Assembly (NCBI GenBank): GCA_018066125.1
Contig: JAGHSA010000027.1
Span: forward strand, 1 to 64,000
DNA: 64,000 nt
Direction of reading: 5' to 3'
From: Candidatus Cryptobacteroides onthequi
Lineage (GTDB): Bacteria; Bacteroidota; Bacteroidia; Bacteroidales; UBA932
The position numbers and the translations under genes are program-made. The notes beneath the pieces were generated by a model, which ran no database searches, was not told the DNA's origin, and saw nothing but the letters and a program-made list of their open reading frames with translations. This document shows positions 15,996 to 26,017 of the stretch, in pieces (the first letter of the stretch is position 1; every line of letters starts with the position of its first letter).

Positions 15996-18900
15996 CTATT
16001 TCAGACTCAGCACTCTGACCGGGCCGAGCAGTCCTGACGGGAGGAGAGGGTCATCTGCGTTCAGGAGATCCACAGGGTAGTAGGTGATTTTCCGGGTGAC
16101 TCCAGGCTGCATGTCGCCGATGATGCGGTTGTGCCAGGTGTTTACCGCCTTGACCTCAAGTGTATTCAGACCCTTGTGCACGGCTTTGGTCACATCCACT
16201 CTGTACGGGTGGCACCATGCCACGCCCATGCTCTGTCCGTTCACTATCACCTCTCCGAGGTCGCAGACCTTCCCGAGCTCTATCACGATGCGGCCCTTGC
16301 CCTTGAGGTCTTCGCCGGAGAGCTGGAATGTGTTGGCATATGTCGCCTCTCCTGAGAAGTACATGATGCTTGGGTATTTAGACTCGCTGAGAGGGGAAAG
16401 CTGCTCCATGGTGATACTCTCGGACACGCCCATTCCCGGCTGGAAGCTGACCTTCCAGGTTCCCGTGATCTCCAGGAGCTCGCTTGTCTCCCTGGATGGA
16501 GCGTTGCCGGATGTCGCAGACGTCTTCTCTCCGAACACCACGAACAGGCTCTGGTGCGGCAGGATCTCAAGTCCCACTTCTGTCCTTCCGCCGGAAATCC
16601 TGTACGAAGCCGGTTCTGTGGTACCATCCTCTGCATGCCAGATCTCAGGCTTCATGCCGGTCACCCTGAATGAGCCCTTCATGCTGCGGGTCTTTTCAGA
16701 CTGATTGAGTATCCAGTATATCTCGCCGTCCTCGCATGTCCTGTGGACAAATCTGATGTCCCTCATGTCCGTCATGCGGAAGTCCTCATCGTGGCCGAGG
16801 AACACTCCGGCATCGGCACCTGCCTTCACATTTGGCCTGCCGCTCTTCCATATGTCCTTTACCAGCGCATTGAACTCCTCTTCGCTGCCTTCCAGTCCGG
16901 CAAGTCTCTCCGGGACACTGCCGCATACAGGCACGCCGGCGTCGGCGTATTCCTTGATGCGCCTGAGTACCTTGATGGACATGTTCCTGACATTCGGTCC
17001 GAGCGAGAGCACCCTGTAGCGCATGCCTGAAGGCGTGACTATGACGCCATTCTCCGGCCTGGCCACGTCCAGGAGCACTGATGGGCTGAAATAGTCGTAG
17101 TTGTATCCCTGCGGCATTGCAGGATAGTCCTTGAGGTATATGCCGGTCAGGTTGTTGTCTTCGCCGTAATAAATGGCCACGTCTGCCACGAAGCGACCCT
17201 TCTGGAGCATTTCGCAGCTGCGCGAGAGGTAGTCAGTCCACGCCCTGGCCTGGTTTGCCCATGTCTGGTGGCGGTCAAACCACTGTCCGTATTTTCCGAG
17301 TCCGAGTCCCGGCTTCTTGTCGTCCACCGGCTGGTGAGGCGAGCAATGGATGATGAACCGGTTGAGGCCGGCTGCCATTGCGGCGTCTGCCGTCGGTCTC
17401 AGGACTGAAGGGGAGTACACCCATGCTCCGTCGCGCAGGCCGTCGCTGGTGAAGGATTCTGCCGCAGCGATATTCTGGCCGTAGATGTGTGCCACGGATG
17501 CGGACTCGCGTATGTCCGCCTCAAATCGCGGAGTGAAGACAGACCCCTGCCTGTAACCCATCCAGAATGCCGACATAGGAATCTCGGCATTGCGCTTGCA
17601 ATCCATGCCGTCGGTGAGGTTGGCACGGTAGTTCTCATGACTTTCGGTATAGCGCTTCATTCCGTATTCGCCGAGCACCTCATTCTGGATATCATAGTGG
17701 TTCTCGGCGATCATCTCTCCGATGCACATTCTCCAGTCGAAAAGGAAACGCTCGGTCTCCGCTGTGCTGTTCAGGGTCATGCCGGTGAGGGCCGGGAGCC
17801 ATCGGATGAGGTCGTAGCCCTTCCTCTTGCGGAACTCCTTGCCGAGCCTTCTGGTCCAGGTCTGGGGACCGGCCTCATAGCTGTCGGTCAGCATGTGGCT
17901 GATGCCGTCAGGTCCGAGCCTGCCGCCGGATGCATTGCTGTAGGTGCCCAGATAAGTCTTGTAGTATTTCTTTACCGCCACTGAGTCAAGCTTGTCCACC
18001 TCAAGTCCCGTGGCTTCCGGTGATGCAGGGTGGTTTCTCTTGCCTGTGAGGCTGTATCCGAATCTGAAAATGCGCCAGCGCCCGGCAGGGAACTGGAACT
18101 CGAGTATGTCGCCATTGAGCAGCGGTGTGAGGTCCAGGACATCCTTGAGTGGGGTGGCGTTGCCGTCAGGATATGTGTCCTCGAGGTAGAGGAGACGGTA
18201 GAATCCAAACCCCGCCTTGTCTCCGGCATCCTGTATCCTCGGCATGGTGGAAAGCATGAACTGATGGAGGTCGATCGTTCCGTCATGAATCTTTTCCCTG
18301 TCCGTGATCCGAAGTCTGAAATATCTGGCTGTGGTCGCCGGGATGCTGTAGGTCTTCTGTATGGTGGACTGGTATCCGAGAGCTGCCACCTTGCGGAAAT
18401 GTACGCCGTCGTCGCTGCAGAGGAGTTCTCTGTCCACTGCATTGACGTCGCCTGAGGATTTGCGGTCAGAAATGACGGCGGCCTTGATGGTGACAGGCTT
18501 CGCGAAGGCATACTGCACCCAGGCCACTCCGTCTGCATCTGTCTTGAGTCTGACTCCGCCGCTGACGCTGTCGCTGTTGAGGCTGTCGAAGTCCAGGCCC
18601 TTCACGTCCGTGCCGGCACTGAGTCTTGGCGAGAGCGTGCGGAGGTCTATGTCGTCGGGGTGGAGCTTTACAGCCACCACCGCCACATCGCGGTAGAAGT
18701 CCTTTTCTGCATCCGTCTTCCAGTGCACCTGAGCGTCGTCCTGGAATGTGCCCCTGCAGCTGAATCCCTTCGGGAGCGGTATCTCTTCGATGTACTGTGC
18801 TCCTCCCTCTACATCCAGTGTCCTCCAGACAAGCTTTTTCATGGCGTCTTCATCCCTGACCCACGGGCCTCCGGTTTCACTCCAGCCCGGAGAAGAAGCG

Positions 18901-19235
18901 ATCGTGACTTCCATGTCGAGACTGTCGGCCACATCCAGAGCGTAGTTGAATGCGCTTTTCCATTCAGGGGTCATATACACGATCCTCTTGTCCACGATCT
19001 GGGGAGTCTCAAGCCCTGCATCGAAGTTGTGGAAGCCCACGATGCCGGCGTCGTGGAGCCAATGCAGATCCTTGGTGATGCCGTCGATGGATATGTTGCC
19101 GTTCATCCAGTGCCACCACACTCTCGGGCGTGCGGACTGTGACGGGTTTTCGAAGTCTTTCTTCAGATCCTGTCCATACACCGGACCGGCCATGACCGCC
19201 AGGATAGACAATATCAGCAGGGAACGTGTTTTCAT
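15996..19235 (-). CDS. GH106-like alpha-L-rhamnosidase
   Basis: The 1079-residue product has a signal peptide (residues 1-20, ending VYGQ), then the GH106 entry segment PRVWWHWMNGNISIDGITKDL and HDAGIVGFHNFDAGL. A long TIM-barrel part follows with YTESHENYRANLTDG and the ESFTSDGLRDGAWVYSP region. The C-terminus is a GH2-like beta-sandwich (VIVNGQSMGVAWCHPYRVDVT). GH106 enzymes remove alpha-L-rhamnose, for example from rhamnogalacturonans or flavonoid glycosides. The start at 19235 follows the -7-like element and removes 29 atypical residues of the longer frame. It is divergent from GH51 and 100 bp upstream of the GH127 gene. Confidence 0.85.
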   Translation of the reverse strand: MKTRSLLILSILAVMAGPVYGQDLKKDFENPSQSARPRVWWHWMNGNISIDGITKDLHWLHDAGIVGFHNFDAGLETPQIVDKRIVYMTPEWKSAFNYALDVADSLDMEVTIASSPGWSETGGPWVRDEDAMKKLVWRTLDVEGGAQYIEEIPLPKGFSCRGTFQDDAQVHWKTDAEKDFYRDVAVVAVKLHPDDIDLRTLSPRLSAGTDVKGLDFDSLNSDSVSGGVRLKTDADGVAWVQYAFAKPVTIKAAVISDRKSSGDVNAVDRELLCSDDGVHFRKVAALGYQSTIQKTYSIPATTARYFRLRITDREKIHDGTIDLHQFMLSTMPRIQDAGDKAGFGFYRLLYLEDTYPDGNATPLKDVLDLTPLLNGDILEFQFPAGRWRIFRFGYSLTGKRNHPASPEATGLEVDKLDSVAVKKYYKTYLGTYSNASGGRLGPDGISHMLTDSYEAGPQTWTRRLGKEFRKRKGYDLIRWLPALTGMTLNSTAETERFLFDWRMCIGEMIAENHYDIQNEVLGEYGMKRYTESHENYRANLTDGMDCKRNAEIPMSAFWMGYRQGSVFTPRFEADIRESASVAHIYGQNIAAAESFTSDGLRDGAWVYSPSVLRPTADAAMAAGLNRFIIHCSPHQPVDDKKPGLGLGKYGQWFDRHQTWANQARAWTDYLSRSCEMLQKGRFVADVAIYYGEDNNLTGIYLKDYPAMPQGYNYDYFSPSVLLDVARPENGVIVTPSGMRYRVLSLGPNVRNMSIKVLRRIKEYADAGVPVCGSVPERLAGLEGSEEEFNALVKDIWKSGRPNVKAGADAGVFLGHDEDFRMTDMRDIRFVHRTCEDGEIYWILNQSEKTRSMKGSFRVTGMKPEIWHAEDGTTEPASYRISGGRTEVGLEILPHQSLFVVFGEKTSATSGNAPSRETSELLEITGTWKVSFQPGMGVSESITMEQLSPLSESKYPSIMYFSGEATYANTFQLSGEDLKGKGRIVIELGKVCDLGEVIVNGQSMGVAWCHPYRVDVTKAVHKGLNTLEVKAVNTWHNRIIGDMQPGVTRKITYYPVDLLNADDPLLPSGLLGPVRVLSLK

Positions 19236-19240
19236 ATCCG

Positions 19241-19270
19241 CAAATATAACAATTAATTGCCCTATCTTTG
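19241..19270. promoter_or_regulatory. Back-to-back -7 elements for GH106 (minus) and GH51 (plus)
   Basis: CAAATATA at 19241-19248 (TATATTTG on the minus strand) and TATCTTTG at 19263-19270 point outward with 14 bp between them. The GH51 ATG lies 33 bp downstream of its element. The GH106 ATG lies only 5 bp from its own. The layout repeats that at 3533-3560. No good -33 TTG is seen for either direction. Confidence 0.55.
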
Positions 19271-19302
19271 TGTCATATAACAGCATAACCGCAGATAACA
19301 CC

Positions 19303-21276
19303 ATGATACGGATAAGAACCATCCTGTCTTCACTCGCCTGCCTTGCCGCGGCATCTGTCGCCCAGGCTCAGAGCAGGGCATTCGATATCGACATGCGCAA
19401 GCCTGGAGCTCCTGTCCAGAGCACCATGTACGGCATCTTTTTCGAGGATATCAATTATGCCGCAGACGGCGGGCTGTACGCCGAACTTGTCAAGAACCGT
19501 TCGTTCGAATTTCCTCAGGCTCTTCAGGGCTGGAAGTCTTTCGGCCGCGTCGAGGTCAGAGATGACGGACCTTTCGGGCGCTGCCCGCACTATGTGAGGC
19601 TTTCCGACCCGGGACATCCGGCCAAGCAGACCGGCCTTGAGAATGAGGGCTTCCTCGGCATCGGTGCAGAGGAGGGTAGGAGCTGCAGTTTCAGTGTCTG
19701 GGCCAGAGTGCCTGACGGCGATGAGGCGTGCGTACGTGTCGAGCTCGTGAGCCCGGCCTCCATGTCTTCCAGCCAGACCATAGCCGCAGACAGTCTTGTT
19801 TTCAAAGGTGCGTCCTGGGCAAAATACACTCTGAAGCTCACCCCGCTGGAGACAGACCCCAAGGCGGTGCTCCGCATTTATCTTGACGGCTCCCGCAATG
19901 CCGTGGATCTCGAGCATGTATCCCTGATTCCCGACGATGCCGTCGATGGCATCTACCGCCGCGACCTTGAACAGGCGCTTGCCGACCTGCATCCGGGCAT
20001 CTTCCGCTTCCCGGGAGGATGCATCGTGGAAGGTACCGAGGAAGCCGACCGCTACCAGTGGAAAAACACTGTCGGCATCCCTGAGAACCGTCCCGTCAAT
20101 CTCAACAAATGGCAGTATTCAACCACCGGCCGTTTCTATCCTGACTACTATCAGAGCTATGGCCTCGGTTTCTACGAGTATTTCAGACTCTCCGAGATCA
20201 TAGGCGCCGAGCCTCTGCCTATCTTGAACTGCGGCCTGGTATGTCAGTTCCAGAATGAAACCACGGAGGAGCAGATTCCCGTCGATCATCTGGATGCGTA
20301 CATACAGGATGTCCTTGACCTCATCGAGTTCGCCAATGGTCCGGTCAGCTCGGAGTGGGGTGCCCTCAGGGCAGAGATGGGACACCCGGAACCATTTGGA
20401 CTCAAGTATGTGGGAATAGGCAACGAGCAGTGGGGCGAGATCTATCCGGAGCGCCTGAAGCCGTTTGTGGAAGCGGTGCGCAAGGCATACCCCGACATCA
20501 GGATCGTCGGATCTGCCGGTCCATTTCCGCACGGAGAGGAGTTTGACTACCTCTGGCCTGAGATGGCGAAGCTCGGTGCCGACCTGGTCGATGAGCACTA
20601 TTACCGTTCTGCAGAGTGGTTCCTGTCCCAGGGCACGAGATATGACGGCTATGACCGCAAGGGGCCGAAAGTCTTTGCCGGGGAGTATGCCTGCCATATC
20701 GATGACAGGAAATGGAATCAGTTCCAGGCCGCCCTCATGGAGGCCGCTCTCATGACAGGTCTCGAGCGCAATGCCGACATCGTCCACATGGCCACCTATG
20801 CCCCTCTTTTCGCCCATGTGGAGGGCTGGCAGTGGAGGCCTGACCTCATCTGGTTCGACAACCTCCGCTCATTCCGCACCACCAGCTGGTACGTCCAGCA
20901 TCTGTATGGCACATACAGGGGCCGCAATGTCCTCACGCTCAGGGAAGGCGGCCGCCCTGTGGCAGGTCTGGAAGGTCAGGACGGCCTATTCGCCAGCGCG
21001 GTCATGGATGGCGACAGGATATATGTGAAGGTCGTGAACACTTCCGACAAGGCCCAGGATGTGACCTTGAACTTCAAAGGGCTTCGGAAGCATGCGTCTG
21101 TCAAGGCCGACGGCCGCATCGATCTGGCTTGTGCAGACCTTCAGGACGAGAACACCCTCGATGAGCCGGAGAAGATTGTTCCGGTGAGATCTGGATTTGA
21201 AGGCGATGGACCTGTGTTCCACGCCACGGCGGCTGCGTCCAGCTTCAGCGTATTCCTTTTTGTGACTGAAAGATAG
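19303..21276 (+). CDS. GH51 alpha-L-arabinofuranosidase
   Basis: The 657-residue exported enzyme (signal peptide ending AQAQ) has the GH51 order: an N-terminal carbohydrate-binding-like domain (QSTMYGIFFEDINYAADGG...), a TIM barrel with FRFPGGCIVEG, the acid/base Glu375 in GIGNEQWG and the nucleophile Glu461 in FAGEYACH, and a C-terminal beta-sandwich. GH51 enzymes release alpha-L-arabinofuranose from arabinan, arabinoxylan or arabinogalactan. An open frame extends upstream to 18946 inside GH106, but the signal peptide sets the start at 19303. The GH97-GH20 gene follows after 8 bp, so the two share an operon. Confidence 0.93.
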   Translation: MIRIRTILSSLACLAAASVAQAQSRAFDIDMRKPGAPVQSTMYGIFFEDINYAADGGLYAELVKNRSFEFPQALQGWKSFGRVEVRDDGPFGRCPHYVRLSDPGHPAKQTGLENEGFLGIGAEEGRSCSFSVWARVPDGDEACVRVELVSPASMSSSQTIAADSLVFKGASWAKYTLKLTPLETDPKAVLRIYLDGSRNAVDLEHVSLIPDDAVDGIYRRDLEQALADLHPGIFRFPGGCIVEGTEEADRYQWKNTVGIPENRPVNLNKWQYSTTGRFYPDYYQSYGLGFYEYFRLSEIIGAEPLPILNCGLVCQFQNETTEEQIPVDHLDAYIQDVLDLIEFANGPVSSEWGALRAEMGHPEPFGLKYVGIGNEQWGEIYPERLKPFVEAVRKAYPDIRIVGSAGPFPHGEEFDYLWPEMAKLGADLVDEHYYRSAEWFLSQGTRYDGYDRKGPKVFAGEYACHIDDRKWNQFQAALMEAALMTGLERNADIVHMATYAPLFAHVEGWQWRPDLIWFDNLRSFRTTSWYVQHLYGTYRGRNVLTLREGGRPVAGLEGQDGLFASAVMDGDRIYVKVVNTSDKAQDVTLNFKGLRKHASVKADGRIDLACADLQDENTLDEPEKIVPVRSGFEGDGPVFHATAAASSFSVFLFVTER

Positions 21277-21284
21277 ACTTCGTC

Positions 21285-24200
21285 ATGACAGACTTCATAT
21301 TTTCCTTCAGAAAGGCAGTGCTACTGGCTGCCGCATGCCTTCTGGCCGTTTCCTGCGGCGGGCCCATGAGGAGCCCTTCGGCTGAGGTCGAGGCGGATTT
21401 CGGCATCAATGGCGGGAGACCGTCTTATTCGGTACACTTCCACGGAGCGGAGGTCCTGGCGACTTCGGCGATGGGACTTGTGCTGGACGGAGACACTCTC
21501 GGCCGCGCTTCCGTCATCAAGGGCAAGAAGTCGTGCACTGTCTCAGACTCCGTGAGGGAGTATGAATACATGATGGAAGATGGGGGGAAGCTCTATACCG
21601 TCCAGTTCAGGCTTTCTGATGACGCGGTCGCGTTCAGATATGTCATTGACAGAGAGAGCTGTCATGTGGATGGCGAGCTCAGTTCTTTTGCCGTCCATCC
21701 GGGCACTCCGGTATGGTTCTTCGAGAGGCCCAATGACTGGAAGCTGAAATCCTATGCAGGCGAGTGGACAAAGACCGTGTCAGACAGTCTCTGGTGCGTC
21801 TCTCCCACCGGTCCGGTGCAGGGAGCTGTGCTCCTGTATGAACTCCCGGGAGGCAGATACATGGCTATGGCGGAGGCCGCGCTGTACAGATACAGCGGCA
21901 TGCGCTACAGGGCCATGCCGGACGCCTCGCTCGTGGCCGATTTTACCGAAGGTGAGGAAGGGTTCGACATCGCGGCCGATCCCCGCACCGGCCTGCTGAC
22001 CACTCCGTGGAGGGTCGTGATGCTGGCGGATGACCTCGACGAGCTGGTGAACTGCACCATGGTCTCAGACCTCAATCCTGATCCTGACCCGGAACTTTTC
22101 CCAGATGGAAGTGAGGCGTGGATCATCCCTGGCCGCAGTGTCTGGAGCTGGTGGTCGGATCCCGAGGGATATCTGACCCCTGAGCTCGAGCGCCGTTTCA
22201 TCGATGCCGCCCGCACGCTCGGGTATGAGTACACCCTTCTGGATGAGGGGTGGGAGGCCTGGCCAGCCAAATGGGATACCCTCGCGTCCATGTGCTCATA
22301 TGCGGCGGAGAGGAACGTACGGGTGCTCGCGTGGAAGCATTCAGCGGAGATATGCGATCCGGAAGGGGATTACAGGGCGATGACTCTGTTCCTCGACAGC
22401 CTCCGCACTTCGGGTGTGAGCGGTGTCAAGGTGGATTTCATGAATTCGGAGGCCGCGTGGGCGATATCATTTGACGAGCGCCTGCTCCAGAAATGTGCCG
22501 AGAGGCAGATGGTGGTGGATTTCCACGGCTGCCAGAAGCCTTCCGGCGAGAGCCGTACCTACCCCAATGAACTCACGCGCGAGGGTGTCAGGGGACTGGA
22601 GCTCAACCGCATGAACCAGCCTGTCCCGGCCGGCCATGATGTGGCGCTGGTCTTCACCCGTGGTATCCTTGGCAGCATGGATTACACTCCAGTGGGCTTT
22701 TCCCGCCCTGCAAATACGACCTATGCGCACCAGACAGCGACGGCATTCGCATTCACTTCACCGCTCACCGTCATTGCGGAGCATGTCGATACCCTTCTCG
22801 GCAGCGCTGCTGTGGCTCCGGCCCTCCCGCTGCTCAAATCGCTCCCTTCCGTATGGGATGAGACGCGCATACTTCCGGGAAGTTCCATCCCGGAACTTGC
22901 CCTGATGGCACGCCGCTCCGGTGAGGAGTGGTACCTGGTGGCTCTCGGGGGTATGGAGGCGCAGGACATAGATGTGCATCTGGGCTTCCTGGGTGCCGGG
23001 ACGTGGGACTATTGCGGTGTGTGCGATCCGTCCGATGGCGTGAATCTCCGTCATGCGATGCAGCCGCTCTCAGGTGCAGCTGCGGCCGGGGACTCCATGC
23101 ATCTGTCACTGCTGCCGGAAGGAGGTGCCGTGATCCGCTTCTCTCCCCGCCGGGCGGCCGATGCATATGCGCTGATCCCTGCACCACGGTGCTGCCATAT
23201 TGAAGGGACTGCGACATACCGTCTGCGCTCGACCAAGGTCGACAGGCATTTCGTGGCGACCCGGGGCGCGGACGAATACAGCCTCGTCATCCGCAAGGGC
23301 AAGGCCGTGATGGGCGGCAATCTTTTCTGGGCCCGCCAGACTCTGGAGCAGCTCTCCGACGCGGAAGGACACGTGCCGGATGCCGACATCCATGACTGGG
23401 CGGCCTATCCGGTGCGTGGCTTCATGCATGACACGGGCCGCAATTATCAGCCGCTCTCCATGCTCAAGGAGACCATAGACCTGATGGCGCGCTACAAGCT
23501 CAACCTCTTCCACTGGCATCTTACCGACAATCCCGCGTGGCGCATCGAGTGCCGCTGCCATCCCGAGCTGAATGATCCGCAGTACCAGCGCAAGGGACGC
23601 GATGAGGGTAAATATTATACCTACGATGAGATACGCGAACTCATAAGCTATGCCGCAGAGCGCGGAGTGTCCGTGATGCCGGAAATCGACATGCCGGGGC
23701 ATTCCACATATTTCCGCACCACCTATGGCTTCGGCATGGACTCGGAAGAGGGAAGAAAGGTGCTGAGCGACTGCCTCGAGGAGTTTTTCAGCGAGATTCC
23801 GGCATCTCTCTGCCCGTACTTCCATGTCGGTTCGGACGAGATACACATCGCGGATCCGCAAGGCTTTGCGGAGTGGATCCAGGGCCTTGTCAGATCTTAT
23901 GGCCGCATCCCGGTGGCATGGGATCCGGGTCTCCCGACTATGCCGTACACCATACGTCAGGGGTGGAGAGAGAATGTGGGGACAGGCGTGGATGACAGCC
24001 GCTACGTCGATTCCTTTGTCGGCTACCTCAATTACTTCGACCCGGAGATGTTCGCGATGCGTGCCTTCCAGCACAAGGCGGCGGCCCAGGATGTGCCGGA
24101 CACGGCCAAGGCTCTGGGTGGTATCCTCTGCCTCTGGAACGACGTGCGTGTGGACAAGAAGGAGAACATCTCGCTCCACAACGGCATGATCCCGGGCATG

Positions 24201-24884
24201 ATGGCTTTCAGCGAGCGCTTCTGGAGAGGCGGCTCAGGCCATGCGGCATCGGACGAGAGTCTCTATCCCGACCCGGATACCAGGCAGGGACTGGCCCTTG
24301 CCGGCATGGAACGCAGGATGACAGCCCACAGAGACCGTTACTATACGCCTTCCACCATGCGCTGGAATGCCAGTGCCTCGCTTTCATGGGAGATCACCAT
24401 AGATGGCAGGCAGGTCAGGGCATGGGGCGGCGCCATAAACCTCGAAGCCCTCTGCCGGGCCAACGGCATCGAAGTCGGGGGCGCGGAGCAGGCGGTGGCG
24501 CAGACCGTCCTGACAGTGAGCCGGGACACCGTCATGAAGGCGTGGGTGGGGTTTGACATACCGGCACGGTCCGACCGCATATCGACTGGCATAGGTGAGC
24601 AGGGGCGATGGGAAAATGATGGCCGCATCTTCCTCAATGGAGAGGAACTTCTGCCCCCAGTGGCATGGCAGGACCCCGGCGCCTACAACTACCATTTCCA
24701 CACCTGGCACAAGCCTGAAGAGGAACAGCCATATACGGACGAGCAGCTCTACTGGATGCGTCCGGCCGTCACCCTGCATCTCCGCAGGGGCGACAATATC
24801 ATACGCATAGAGAACCCGCACACATTTGACGGGCAGAAATGGGCATTCGCATTTATCCCGCTTGACAGCGAAGACATCTTGTGA
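21285..24884 (+). CDS. Two-enzyme fusion: GH97 followed by GH20
   Basis: The 1199-residue lipoprotein (lipobox Cys24 in LAVSC) carries two catalytic modules. Residues about 30-620 are a GH97: an N-terminal beta-sandwich, then a TIM barrel with WSWWSD, DEGWEAWP and GVKVDFMNS. Asp384 in that last motif fits the nucleophile of the retaining, alpha-galactosidase-type GH97 subgroup. From about residue 625 a GH20b domain starts (YALIPAPRC). The GH20 barrel follows with YKLNLFHWHLTDNPAWRIE and the Asp851-Glu852 pair of HVGSDEIHI, the acid/base pair of beta-N-acetylhexosaminidases. A C-terminal beta domain ends the protein. The frame is continuous, with no internal stop. The fusion would release two different terminal sugars at one site. 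Confidence 0.88.
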   Translation: MTDFIFSFRKAVLLAAACLLAVSCGGPMRSPSAEVEADFGINGGRPSYSVHFHGAEVLATSAMGLVLDGDTLGRASVIKGKKSCTVSDSVREYEYMMEDGGKLYTVQFRLSDDAVAFRYVIDRESCHVDGELSSFAVHPGTPVWFFERPNDWKLKSYAGEWTKTVSDSLWCVSPTGPVQGAVLLYELPGGRYMAMAEAALYRYSGMRYRAMPDASLVADFTEGEEGFDIAADPRTGLLTTPWRVVMLADDLDELVNCTMVSDLNPDPDPELFPDGSEAWIIPGRSVWSWWSDPEGYLTPELERRFIDAARTLGYEYTLLDEGWEAWPAKWDTLASMCSYAAERNVRVLAWKHSAEICDPEGDYRAMTLFLDSLRTSGVSGVKVDFMNSEAAWAISFDERLLQKCAERQMVVDFHGCQKPSGESRTYPNELTREGVRGLELNRMNQPVPAGHDVALVFTRGILGSMDYTPVGFSRPANTTYAHQTATAFAFTSPLTVIAEHVDTLLGSAAVAPALPLLKSLPSVWDETRILPGSSIPELALMARRSGEEWYLVALGGMEAQDIDVHLGFLGAGTWDYCGVCDPSDGVNLRHAMQPLSGAAAAGDSMHLSLLPEGGAVIRFSPRRAADAYALIPAPRCCHIEGTATYRLRSTKVDRHFVATRGADEYSLVIRKGKAVMGGNLFWARQTLEQLSDAEGHVPDADIHDWAAYPVRGFMHDTGRNYQPLSMLKETIDLMARYKLNLFHWHLTDNPAWRIECRCHPELNDPQYQRKGRDEGKYYTYDEIRELISYAAERGVSVMPEIDMPGHSTYFRTTYGFGMDSEEGRKVLSDCLEEFFSEIPASLCPYFHVGSDEIHIADPQGFAEWIQGLVRSYGRIPVAWDPGLPTMPYTIRQGWRENVGTGVDDSRYVDSFVGYLNYFDPEMFAMRAFQHKAAAQDVPDTAKALGGILCLWNDVRVDKKENISLHNGMIPGMMAFSERFWRGGSGHAASDESLYPDPDTRQGLALAGMERRMTAHRDRYYTPSTMRWNASASLSWEITIDGRQVRAWGGAINLEALCRANGIEVGGAEQAVAQTVLTVSRDTVMKAWVGFDIPARSDRISTGIGEQGRWENDGRIFLNGEELLPPVAWQDPGAYNYHFHTWHKPEEEQPYTDEQLYWMRPAVTLHLRRGDNIIRIENPHTFDGQKWAFAFIPLDSEDIL

Positions 24885-24893
24885 GGCTTGACT

Positions 24894-25961
24894 TTATGGA
24901 TGCTGTTCCAATTGTATGATTTTCAAAATTTCAGCGATATCATAACAGAGAATGCCGTCAAAGTCCTCATCAGCGACATAGAGACAGCCAGCGTGTGTGT
25001 CTATATCAAAGTATCGCCCCTTGGCTGGTACCAGAACACGTGCTAACGGATTGCCTTTCCAATCAAAAATCCTGATTTCTACAGAATTGTAATTACCTTC
25101 ATCTAAATCATCTATCGAAATGCCAAGATAGAGAGCTGCAAAATAATCCTTGAATACTTTGACATCATAGTAGCACTTTACAGATGACTCAGAATCAGTT
25201 ATTCGAATATTTCCAGAGTATATTGTGCGATTGAAAGAACCGTCTAACGAATACAGATGAATGGCATCAATCCTTGATCCGGCTTCAACTACCATAGAAC
25301 CGGATGGATCAGCCATGATCAGTGTAGATAGATTGTTCTTGTACTTCGATGTAAAACCATCCAGGACTTCCATTGGACTGTTATCACAATCAACACTATT
25401 GTCAGGTACTATAGACCTTTGATAGCCGTCTCTGGATTTGTTCTCTGTAAGATAAAAAATAGTGCTGGGATTGAGCGGATAGTATCTGCTCCCAGCCATT
25501 GCGTCAAGAGAATCTATCAGACAATCTACCTGTGCGATTCCTTTAGAAACGGATTCGTTGATGTCAACCTTCAGAACTTTTCCTTTATTGTCATAAAAAA
25601 GCGCCAGATTATGCCCGTTTTCATCTATGACAAATTTTATCCATGAGATGTATGGTGGATACAAGACTTCACCAGGTCCAGATCCTGTTTTCAAGAAAGG
25701 TCTCGAAATCAATGCGCCTTCTTTGGAGACTACAGACATGCAACCGGAAGTGTCTGCTGCAGTGACGAGAAGGTTGTCCCCGATACATTTTATGCCCCTT
25801 ATTCCAATAGCATTTACAGGGATTGTAACGGCATTTTCAGCGGACATCTCGATAGGATAGCCCTTCACTTTGATCGATGATTCAAAAGACCACTTGGGAG
25901 CGTGCCCACATCCGGAAATGACAATCAGGAGAAAAATATATTCTAAAATGTTTTTATTCAT
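24894..25961 (-). CDS. Six-bladed beta-propeller lipoprotein (BF3164/TolB-like family)
   Basis: The 355-residue product has a lipobox (VISGCG, Cys about 18) and a repetitive beta-rich mature part, with the segments TGSGPGEVLYPPY and FDWKGNPLARVLVP that are common in Bacteroidales six-bladed propeller lipoproteins. The function of this family is not established; surface binding is possible. The gene is clearly more AT-rich in bases and codon use than its neighbours. It is followed in tandem upstream by a second member at 26018-27079, suggesting the pair arrived together. It converges on the GH97-GH20 gene with a 9-bp gap. The ATG at 25961 is preferred over the one 9 bp upstream. Confidence 0.75.
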   Translation of the reverse strand: MNKNILEYIFLLIVISGCGHAPKWSFESSIKVKGYPIEMSAENAVTIPVNAIGIRGIKCIGDNLLVTAADTSGCMSVVSKEGALISRPFLKTGSGPGEVLYPPYISWIKFVIDENGHNLALFYDNKGKVLKVDINESVSKGIAQVDCLIDSLDAMAGSRYYPLNPSTIFYLTENKSRDGYQRSIVPDNSVDCDNSPMEVLDGFTSKYKNNLSTLIMADPSGSMVVEAGSRIDAIHLYSLDGSFNRTIYSGNIRITDSESSVKCYYDVKVFKDYFAALYLGISIDDLDEGNYNSVEIRIFDWKGNPLARVLVPAKGRYFDIDTHAGCLYVADEDFDGILCYDIAEILKIIQLEQHP

Positions 25962-26017
25962 GGCTGGCAAAGAATGTCATCAGTCTGATCACAGTTTCTG
26001 TACTCATCGCGAAAGCC

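Noticed and set aside
18946..19302. Longer N-terminus for the GH51 gene
   Set aside because: The extension lies antisense inside GH106 and the signal peptide starts at 19303.
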